Notes under the pieces: generated by a model | What the model saw: only the letters and a program-made list of their open reading frames with translations | Databases searched by the model: none | Told to the model about the DNA's origin: nothing | From: Curtobacterium sp. TC1 | GTDB lineage: Bacteria; Actinomycetota; Actinomycetes; Actinomycetales; Microbacteriaceae | Assembly: GCF_019844075.1 (NCBI RefSeq) | Contig: NZ_CP081964.1 | Span: 248,001 to 312,000 of the forward strand | DNA: 64,000 nt | Direction: 5' to 3' | Program-made: the position numbers and the translations under genes | Shown: positions 57,746-64,000 of the stretch, piece after piece | Numbering within the stretch: the stretch's first letter is position 1 | Layout: each line of letters begins with the position of its first letter

Positions 57746-58933
57746 GTGTCCACGAGCACCTGGCCCGCGCTGGAGTACGAGCAACTCGACTGGGAGCGGC
57801 GTGATGCCGACCACGGTCCTCGTGCCGCTCGACGCAGCACGGTGCGCGAACAGTACCTCGCCGCCGTGCCGCCGCACATCTCCACGGCCGCCCTCCGGCT
57901 GAGCGACGAGGTGGCGACGCTGGTCGACGAGGCTTCGACGGCGCTCGTGCGCTTCGACGGCGAACTCGGTGGCGAGGTGGCACCGTTCTCGTCCCTCCTG
58001 CTGCGGTCCGAAGCCGCGGCGTCCTCGCAGATCGAGCACCTGACGGCCAGCGCCCGACAGGTCTTCGCTGCCGAGATCGGTGCTCCGGGCAAACGCAACG
58101 CCACGGCGATCGTCTCCAACACCCGAGCCATGCGCACCGCGATCGAGTTGTCCGATGAGTTGACCGCGGACACCGTGCTCGCGATGCACGCGGTGCTGAT
58201 GGACGGTGATCCCCACCACGACGCCGGAGCGTTCCGGCAGGAGCCCGTCTGGATCGGCACGGACGGACGTTCCCCGGTCGGTGCCGACTACGTCGCTCCG
58301 GCCTGGCGGCGTGTCCCGGCGCTGATCGACGACGTGATGGCGTTCGCGCGGCGCCTCGACCTGCCGCGGTTGGCGCAGGTCGCGGTGGCGCATGCTCAGT
58401 TCGAGACGGTCCACCCGTTCACCGACGGGAACGGTCGCACGGGGCGTGCCCTGCTGCAGGCGATGCTGCGCTCGAACGAGCTGACCCGGAACGTGACGGT
58501 TCCCGTGTCGGCAGGTCTCCTGACCGACACGGACGGCTACGTCGAGGCGCTGACGGCGTACCGCCGCGGTGCCGTCGAGCCGATCATCCGACGGGTGGCG
58601 GAAGCGTCGTTCACCGCCATCGGCAACGCCACGGAGCTGGTCGACGACATCCAGCGGATCCGTCAGGGCTGGCGCGACCGCGTCGATGCTCGGAGCGATT
58701 CGGGCGTCTGGGCCGCACTCGACGTCGTCGCGCGGCAGCCGGTGCTGAACGCGACGGTGCTCGCTTCCCAGATGGGGATCGAACCGCGGAACGCGTACCC
58801 GCACCTCCAGAAACTCGTCGGAGCAGGGATCCTGGTGTCGAAGAACGAGTACCAGCACGGGGTCCTGTACCGCAACGACGAGGTCCTGGCAGCGCTCGAC
58901 GCCTTCGCCAGGCGGGCCGGGCGTCGCGGCTGA
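57746..58933 (+). CDS. Fic-domain protein with C-terminal winged helix
   Basis: A 395-residue class II Fic protein. Fic enzymes transfer AMP or other groups from nucleotides to protein hydroxyls. The active-site motif is HPFTDGNGRTGR starting at His223. The N-terminal inhibitory-helix motif reads SSQIEH (Ser93 to Glu97), where the usual residue after Glu is Gly or Asn. Residues about 300-390 form a winged-helix domain (NATVLASQMGIEPRNAYPHLQKLVGAGILVSK) as in Fic proteins that bind their own promoter. The GTG at 57746 follows GGAGG. No toxin-antitoxin partner gene is seen, so it is probably a self-inhibited, self-regulated single protein. Confidence 0.88.
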   Translation: MSTSTWPALEYEQLDWERRDADHGPRAARRSTVREQYLAAVPPHISTAALRLSDEVATLVDEASTALVRFDGELGGEVAPFSSLLLRSEAAASSQIEHLTASARQVFAAEIGAPGKRNATAIVSNTRAMRTAIELSDELTADTVLAMHAVLMDGDPHHDAGAFRQEPVWIGTDGRSPVGADYVAPAWRRVPALIDDVMAFARRLDLPRLAQVAVAHAQFETVHPFTDGNGRTGRALLQAMLRSNELTRNVTVPVSAGLLTDTDGYVEALTAYRRGAVEPIIRRVAEASFTAIGNATELVDDIQRIRQGWRDRVDARSDSGVWAALDVVARQPVLNATVLASQMGIEPRNAYPHLQKLVGAGILVSKNEYQHGVLYRNDEVLAALDAFARRAGRRG

Positions 58934-58946
58934 CCCGGGCCCGGTG

Positions 58947-59687
58947 TCAGGCGTCGAGGGCGCGTCGCGCGGCCGCCACGACGTCGGCATCGGTCACGAA
59001 GTGCGCTGAGCCGTCGTCGGCACCGCCCATCGGGACCCCCGCGTGCGCACTGTCCGGCGCGGCCCGCTTGGCCGACAGGTGCACGGCGGCTGCGCCCGTG
59101 GCGACCAGCGCACCGATGTCGGCGGGGGTGACACCGGCACCGGCCATGACCTGCACCGGCCCGGCGGCGTCGACCATCCGGGCGATCGTGGCTGCGCCGG
59201 CACCAGCGGTGGGGGCACCGCCGGACGTCAGCACGCGGATGAAGCCGAGCGCCGCGAGCGTGGCTGCTGCGGCGACGGGGTCCACCGCGTGGTCGATCGC
59301 CCGGTGCAGGGTGATCTCGGCCGTCGCACTGACCGAGTGGGCGGCGTCGACGAAGCGCCGCAGGGCGTCCTCGTCGAGGGTCCGGTCGGGGCGCAGTGCA
59401 CCGACGACGACGCCGGCGGCTCCGGATCGCAGGACCGTCCGGACCTCGCGCACCATGAGCTCGACCTCGTCGGGGCTGTGCACGAACCCGCCGGGGCGGC
59501 ACCGGACCAGCGCGTGCGCCGGGATCCCGGTCTCGTGGGTCGTCTCGACCAGGGCCTGTGACGGGGTGAGACCGCCGAGCTCGAGCCCGACGCAGAGCTC
59601 GACCCGGTCGGCCCCGCCGTCCCGTGCGACGACGGCACCCTGGGGCGACGTGACCGCGATCTCGAGTGCAACGGGCGAAGGGGTCAT
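58947..59687 (-). CDS. cutC: CutC-family protein
   Basis: A 246-residue TIM-barrel protein of the CutC family: LEIAVTSPQGAVVARDGGADRVELCVGLELGGLTPS at the start, VRCRPGGFVHSPDEVELMVREV, ITLHRAIDHAVDPV and RVLTSGGAPTAGAG. It was first named for copper homeostasis, but a direct role in copper is doubtful and its real reaction is unknown. It is translationally coupled to the M81 peptidase gene (ATGA), and both lie in the operon of the ROK regulator. A role in breakdown of an imported small molecule is more likely in this context. Confidence 0.88.
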   Translation of the reverse strand: MTPSPVALEIAVTSPQGAVVARDGGADRVELCVGLELGGLTPSQALVETTHETGIPAHALVRCRPGGFVHSPDEVELMVREVRTVLRSGAAGVVVGALRPDRTLDEDALRRFVDAAHSVSATAEITLHRAIDHAVDPVAAAATLAALGFIRVLTSGGAPTAGAGAATIARMVDAAGPVQVMAGAGVTPADIGALVATGAAAVHLSAKRAAPDSAHAGVPMGGADDGSAHFVTDADVVAAARRALDA

Positions 59688-61231
59688 GCAGAGGCTCCGA
59701 GTGGCTGGTCCGAGGCCGGGATGATCCTGGCGGTCAGGTCCGGGGCCTCGGGGAACACTCGATCGTAGGGGAACATCGGGCGCGCGATCCTGTGGTGCCC
59801 GAGGCGGAGCAGGTCCTGGTCGACACCACCAGGGGTGAGCGCGAGCATCCAGTCGGCGGCCATGTCGAACAGCTCCGGCTCGAGGTACCCGATCTTCACG
59901 ACGACGACGTCCGCCTGCCGCGGTGCCAGGTCGAGGTCGGTGAAGTCGTGCTCGTGGTGGTACGGCTTCCGGAGCTTCGTCAGGATCGCGAACACGCTGC
60001 CGACCTGCAGCACGACCTCGGTCTCGGCGTCGCGGTCGCCGTGCTTGATCGCGTGCACCCGGCCGGTCATGGTGATCGGTCCGGCGTGGACGTCGTCGAC
60101 CTCGGCTCCCGCGGTCACGGTGACCGTCGCGCCGACCCCCGCAGCGACGGCCGTGGCGACCGCGGCGGGTCCGGGGACGCTCGCGTAGATCAGGGTGGGG
60201 CCGTCGGCACTCGCGAACGCCGGGTTCGCGAGCACCTGCGTCAGGCCCCAGGTCATGTCGCCGGAGCCGCCCGCGGTGGGGTTGTCCCCGGAGTCGGACA
60301 CGAAGTACGGGTGCGCGGCGCCGGGAGCGAGCGCCGCGTCGAGGCACTCCTCGAACGTGCCCGTCGGCGCGACGAACACGAAGTCCTCGCGGGCGTCCCA
60401 GAAGGCTCGGGCGAGTCGCTCGGCGCCGGCGGCGACGGCGGCCTCGTCCCATCCGGTGACGACGGTGACGGCCTGGTCGCGCGGCTGGTCCGCCCAGGCG
60501 TAGCCGACCCAGATCGCGGCGTCGAGCACACCGTCGGTCTGCTCGACGAGCGGCACCTGTGCGTACAGCGAGGCGGCGGGTTCGAGGCGGGTCGAGGTCT
60601 GCTCGCCGGGCAGCAGGACGGGGATCGGGATCCAGGCCTTCACGGGGCGCTGCGCGCCGGCGGGACGCGTGGTGAGCACGTCGACCAGGTTGCGGACGGC
60701 CCGCTCCTTCGTCTCCATGGCGTCCTCGTGCGGGGCCATCCGGTAGCAGGTCACCAGGTCGACCTGGTGGGCGAGCTCCCGCGTGACGTTGCCGTGCAGG
60801 TCCATCGACGCCGACACGACGACGTCCGGGCCGATCACCGCGCGGATCCGCCCGAGCAGGTCCGTCTCGGCGTCGTCGAGCCCCTCGACGACCATCGCGC
60901 CGTGGATGTCGTACCAGAGGCCGTCCACGTGCTCGGCGTCGACGATCGCGCGCAGTCGCGTCACGATCTCGGTCGCGAGTTCCTCGTACGAGGCGCGGTC
61001 CACGATGCCGCCGGGCAGCGCGTGCCCGATGAGCGCCCCACGGAAGTCCGCCGTGTCCGACATCGCGGACAGGAACGGGTACCGCGCCACGACCTCGTCG
61101 CCGCGGTCCGGGTGGAACGCCGGAGCGTGCGTGCGGGTGGGCGTGAAGGTCGACGTCTCGATCGCCAGTCCGGCGATGGCGACGACCGGACGTCGGGCGA
61201 CGGCGGGGGTGGCGGACACGGTCTCAGACAC
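59684..61231 (-). CDS. M81-family (MlrC-like) metallopeptidase
   Basis: A 515-residue protein of the MlrC/M81 family. The N-terminal DUF1485-type domain is clear (VVAIAGLAIETSTFTPTRT; LWYDIHGAMVVEGLDDAETDLLGRIRAVIG; SASMDLHGNVTRELAHQVDLVTCYRMAPHED). These histidines and acids are the presumed zinc ligands. The C-terminal MlrC domain carries VSDSGDNPTAGGSGDMTWGLTQVL. MlrC finishes degradation of the peptide toxin microcystin, but most homologues sit with peptide-type ABC transporters and have unknown substrates. The GTG at 61231 lies 8 bases inside the ROK gene. Confidence 0.88.
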   Translation of the reverse strand: MSETVSATPAVARRPVVAIAGLAIETSTFTPTRTHAPAFHPDRGDEVVARYPFLSAMSDTADFRGALIGHALPGGIVDRASYEELATEIVTRLRAIVDAEHVDGLWYDIHGAMVVEGLDDAETDLLGRIRAVIGPDVVVSASMDLHGNVTRELAHQVDLVTCYRMAPHEDAMETKERAVRNLVDVLTTRPAGAQRPVKAWIPIPVLLPGEQTSTRLEPAASLYAQVPLVEQTDGVLDAAIWVGYAWADQPRDQAVTVVTGWDEAAVAAGAERLARAFWDAREDFVFVAPTGTFEECLDAALAPGAAHPYFVSDSGDNPTAGGSGDMTWGLTQVLANPAFASADGPTLIYASVPGPAAVATAVAAGVGATVTVTAGAEVDDVHAGPITMTGRVHAIKHGDRDAETEVVLQVGSVFAILTKLRKPYHHEHDFTDLDLAPRQADVVVVKIGYLEPELFDMAADWMLALTPGGVDQDLLRLGHHRIARPMFPYDRVFPEAPDLTARIIPASDQPLGASA

Positions 61232-62408
61232 GGACGCTCCTGTTCCTGGTGGTGGACTGCGGGATGGGGGTGGACAGTTCCTCGAGCGAGGCGGCGAGGC
61301 CCCGCTGCAGCGCGAACTGCCCGGCACCGACGAGCCCGGCATCGGCGCCGAGCGACACCGGCTCGATGGCCAGGTGCTGCGTCATGAGCGGGTGGCAGCT
61401 CTCGTACAGCTGACTGCGCACCGCTGCGATGAAGGGGTCGAGGGTGGAGAGGATGCCGCCCAGGTAGACGGCGTCCGGGTTGAAGAAGTTCACGTTGGCC
61501 GCCAGCACCTCGCCGAGGTACCGTCCGGCCAGGCGGACGGCACGGGTGGCCTCGGGGTGGGCGTCCGAAGCGAGTCGGACGACGTCGGCGGTCGAGGAGA
61601 CGTCGACCCCGGCGTCCGACAGGATCCGCACCAGGGCGGCCCCGGACGCGACGGTCTCGAGGCACCCCGTGTTCCCGCACGAGCAGGGGGTGTCACCGGC
61701 GGCGTCGATCCGCACGTGGGTGATGTCGCCGGCCGAGCCCGTTGACCCGCGGTACAGGCGGCCGTCGATGACGATGCCCGCGCCGATCGCCGACCCGGCC
61801 TTGATCGTGATGGTCTGCCGGCGTCCTGGAGGCTGCACGCTCTGCTCGCCGGCGGCCATGCAGTTCGCGTCGTTGTCGACGATCGCCGGCAGGCCGAAGC
61901 GTTCGGACAGCCAGGCCGCCACGGGGAACCCGTTCCACCCCGGCATCCGGCTCGGCAGGTCGACGACACCGGCCTCGACGTCGACGGGACCGGGCAGGCT
62001 CAGGCCGACCCCGCGCAGGCCGGCGCGACCACGGTCGTCCGCGAGCCGCTCGAGCAGGCCAGCCAGTCGCTGCAGTCCGGCGGTCGGACCGTCGGAGAGG
62101 GCGAACGGGACGTTCGCGACCGACTCGAGCGCGCCTCCTGGCAGCACGATCCCGACCCGCGCGTGGCCGCCGCCGACGTCCGCGGCGACCGCGTACTCGT
62201 CGACGCCGCCGATGCGGAGCACCTTGCGCGGGCGTCCACCGGTCGAGACGTCGGTGCCCTCTTCCGCGAGCAACCCGTGCGACAGCAGCTGGCTGACGAC
62301 GTGCGACACCGTCGACGGAGCGGCGCCGAGCAGCGTGGCGATCTCGGTGCGACTCGCGGCCTGGCCGGACGCGACGAGTTCGAGAACGCGAGCAGAGAGG
62401 TCCGTCAC
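61224..62408 (-). CDS. ROK-family transcriptional regulator
   Basis: A 394-residue ROK protein. An N-terminal winged helix (SRTEIATLLGAAPSTVSHVVSQLLSHGLLAEEG, residues about 20-55) is joined to a sugar-kinase-like domain with VAADVGGGHARVGIVLPGG, NDANCMAAGE and the zinc motif TPCSCGNTGCLETVASG. It probably represses its operon and the divergent solute-binding-protein gene until a sugar or related ligand binds. The GTG at 62408 has GGAG 7 bases upstream. A possible upstream start at 62486 adds a segment without homology. Confidence 0.88.
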   Translation of the reverse strand: MTDLSARVLELVASGQAASRTEIATLLGAAPSTVSHVVSQLLSHGLLAEEGTDVSTGGRPRKVLRIGGVDEYAVAADVGGGHARVGIVLPGGALESVANVPFALSDGPTAGLQRLAGLLERLADDRGRAGLRGVGLSLPGPVDVEAGVVDLPSRMPGWNGFPVAAWLSERFGLPAIVDNDANCMAAGEQSVQPPGRRQTITIKAGSAIGAGIVIDGRLYRGSTGSAGDITHVRIDAAGDTPCSCGNTGCLETVASGAALVRILSDAGVDVSSTADVVRLASDAHPEATRAVRLAGRYLGEVLAANVNFFNPDAVYLGGILSTLDPFIAAVRSQLYESCHPLMTQHLAIEPVSLGADAGLVGAGQFALQRGLAASLEELSTPIPQSTTRNRSVRV

Positions 62409-62624
62409 GACTTTCTCCAATCCGGGGGAAACGACGGTCGATCCGACCGAACACCCGGAGCCTAACCGGCGGAACGGCCCGTTCACCCTTTCGTCCGATC
62501 GGCAGAAACGCAGTTTTTACACGAAGATGTTTGTTTTTCCAACGGCTTTGGCCATTGACTGTGTGCGTGCCGCTCGGCACGCGTGCTCCACCTCCCCAGA
62601 ACTCCCACGCACCAGGAGACACAC

Positions 62625-64000
62625 ATGACCAAGCCCCGCCGCTGGGCGCTCCTCACCGGAGCAGCGCTCGCCGTGAGCGCCCTGCTCGCCGGATGTTCCG
62701 GGGGCGGCTCCGCCACCTCGAACGCGAACACGGACGAGATCGACTACGCCCTCCCCGCCAACTTCACGCCCAACTGGATCCTGCCGATCGGCACCGCCGC
62801 GCACCTCAACACCAACAACGGCTCCATCGCGCAGTCGCTGTACGAGCCGCTCGTCGCGTACGACGGCTCCACCGGCAAGATCGCGTGGAACAAGGACGGC
62901 TCCGTCGCCACGGACGCGGAGTTCGCCGACGACGGCAAGAGCGTCGAGATCACCCTCGGTGACCGGCACTGGTCCGACGGCGAGGCGATCACCAGCCGCG
63001 ACGTCGAGTTCTGGTTCAACCTGATCAAGGCGAACAAGGACCAGTGGGGCTCGTACTCGAAGGGCAAGGCGCCCGACAACTGGACGTCGTTCAAGGTCGT
63101 CGACGACACCCACTTCACGATCACGTTCGACAAGGCGTACAACTCGGACTGGATGCTCGCCAACCAGCTGAGCCACATCATCCCGCTGCCGCAGCACGCC
63201 TGGGACAAGACGAGCGCGAGCGCGAAGGTCACCGACGCCGACGAGACCACCGCCGGCGCGAAGCAGGTCTGGAAGTACCTGAACACCGCGGCCGGCAAGA
63301 TCTCCGACTACGCCACCGACGACCTGTGGAAGACCATCTCCGGTCCCTACGGCGTCAAGGCGTTCACCACGGCCGGCAAGGTCACCCTCACCGCGAACAC
63401 GAAGTACGACGGTGGTGAGAAGCCCTCGATCACGACCGTCAACCTGCTGCCGTTCACGACGGCCGATGCCGAGGTGAACGCGGTCCGCTCCGGCGAGGTC
63501 GACTACGGCTACATCAACGCCACGGACATGGACCAGGAGTCGTCGTTCACGGCGAAGGGCTACGAGGTCGAGCCGTGGACCGGCTGGGCGATCACGTACA
63601 TGCCGTACAACTTCAACAACCCGGACATGGGTGCGGTCTTCAAGCAGCTGTACGCCCGCCAGGCCGTGCAGATGTCGATCGACCAGAAGTCCCTGTCGAA
63701 GGTCGTCTTCAACGGCACCGCCACCTCGACCTACGGTCCGATCCCGCAGGCGCAGGAGTCCGACTACGTCTCCGACGTGCAGAAGGGCAACCCCTACCCG
63801 TTCAGCACGTCGAAGGCCAAGGACCTGCTGACCAGCCACGGCTGGGAGGAGCAGGGCGGCACGATGGTCTGCACCGACCCGGGCACGTCGGACAGTCAGT
63901 GCGGCGAGGGCGTCAAGGACGGCACGAAGTTCACCATGGGCGTGCTGTCGCAGTCCGGCTCGACCGTGACCGACAACATGATGAGCGCGATCCAGTCCTC
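62625..64000 (+). CDS. ABC transporter solute-binding lipoprotein, SBP_bac_5 type (3' partial)
   Basis: The first 458 residues of a lipoprotein that continues past the window end. The signal peptide carries lipobox LAGC with Cys24. The mature protein follows the peptide-binding family 5 pattern: YALPANFTPNWILPIGTAAHLNTNNGSIAQSLYEPLVAYD, GDRHWSDGEAITSRDVEFWFNLIKAN, and YARQAVQMSIDQKSLSKVVFNG. CAGGAG precedes the ATG at 62625. The 216-base gap before it holds an AT-rich stretch (62513-62540) that is the likely promoter and ROK operator. It is probably the first gene of a transporter operon that works with the M81 peptidase and CutC proteins. Confidence 0.9.
   Translation, partial: MTKPRRWALLTGAALAVSALLAGCSGGGSATSNANTDEIDYALPANFTPNWILPIGTAAHLNTNNGSIAQSLYEPLVAYDGSTGKIAWNKDGSVATDAEFADDGKSVEITLGDRHWSDGEAITSRDVEFWFNLIKANKDQWGSYSKGKAPDNWTSFKVVDDTHFTITFDKAYNSDWMLANQLSHIIPLPQHAWDKTSASAKVTDADETTAGAKQVWKYLNTAAGKISDYATDDLWKTISGPYGVKAFTTAGKVTLTANTKYDGGEKPSITTVNLLPFTTADAEVNAVRSGEVDYGYINATDMDQESSFTAKGYEVEPWTGWAITYMPYNFNNPDMGAVFKQLYARQAVQMSIDQKSLSKVVFNGTATSTYGPIPQAQESDYVSDVQKGNPYPFSTSKAKDLLTSHGWEEQGGTMVCTDPGTSDSQCGEGVKDGTKFTMGVLSQSGSTVTDNMMSAIQS

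Noticed and set aside
1..64000. Mobile elements, phage genes, CRISPR arrays, tRNA or rRNA genes
   Set aside because: I found no transposase or integrase motifs, no regularly spaced repeats and no sequence that folds as a tRNA. The island looks chromosomal and gene-dense without boundary repeats that I could detect by eye.

Overview
The window is high-GC DNA (about 70 percent) with tightly packed genes, frequent GTG starts and many ATGA/GTGA stop-start overlaps. It contains AztABCD-type zinc uptake, class I PPK2, DUF4383, ROK and MmyB-type regulators. This suggests an actinobacterium of the Microbacteriaceae; Curtobacterium is my best guess, from general gene content rather than a marker gene. 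I found no rRNA, tRNA, insertion sequence or CRISPR array, and no gene-free stretch longer than about 235 bases.

Region 1 (1-6.9 kb): an operon encodes a membrane protein (end only), an FG-GAP propeller protein, a Tat-exported flavoprotein oxidase with a predicted bicovalent FAD, and a membrane acyltransferase. It ends at a perfect bidirectional terminator. Next comes a divergent MmyB-type XRE regulator and DHA2 drug exporter pair with a clean palindrome between them.

Region 2 (6.9-43.7 kb): a large nitrogen-compound catabolic island. Its left arm, read leftward from 17.8 kb, is APC permease, two DUF1989 proteins, a biotin-dependent urea/guanidine carboxylase, allophanate hydrolase, a TetR regulator and the biotin transporter BioY. 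The DUF1989 pair points to guanidine rather than urea as the carboxylase substrate. Rightward and leftward units then encode a phosphotriesterase-like protein, aldehyde dehydrogenase, MFS carrier, RidA, class V aminotransferase, sarcosine-oxidase-like flavoenzyme, gamma-glutamyltransferase, copper amine oxidase, amidase, several amidohydrolases, a cytidine-deaminase-fold protein, an isochorismatase-like hydrolase, a complete dipeptide-type ABC transporter, an alpha/beta hydrolase, a cyclase-family hydrolase and a metallo-beta-lactamase-fold hydrolase. A GntR/FCD regulator sits in the middle at 29.8-30.5 kb. Seven promoter regions carry pairs of sites resembling ATTGGATCCAAT, almost always 21 bp apart and flanking the -10 position. 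This is the operator known from VanR, a GntR/FCD repressor. I read the island as one regulon for scavenging nitrogen from amines, amides and guanidino compounds. The inducing substrate is not evident.

Region 3 (43.7-50.5 kb): mostly housekeeping and stress genes: two small proteins of unknown function, PPK2, two aldo/keto reductases, MsrA, a HEAT-repeat protein, DUF4383 and a VOC protein. Three convergent gene pairs here are separated by copies of nearly the same long palindrome.

Region 4 (50.5-55.4 kb): zinc uptake. The ATPase aztA is divergent from a permease, a zinc-binding lipoprotein and two AztD-like lipoproteins, only one of which keeps the histidine motif.

Region 5 (55.4-64 kb): two Gfo/Idh/MocA dehydrogenases, a Fic protein with an inverted repeat at its own promoter, and a CutC-M81 peptidase-ROK operon divergent from a peptide-type solute-binding lipoprotein that runs off the end of the window.
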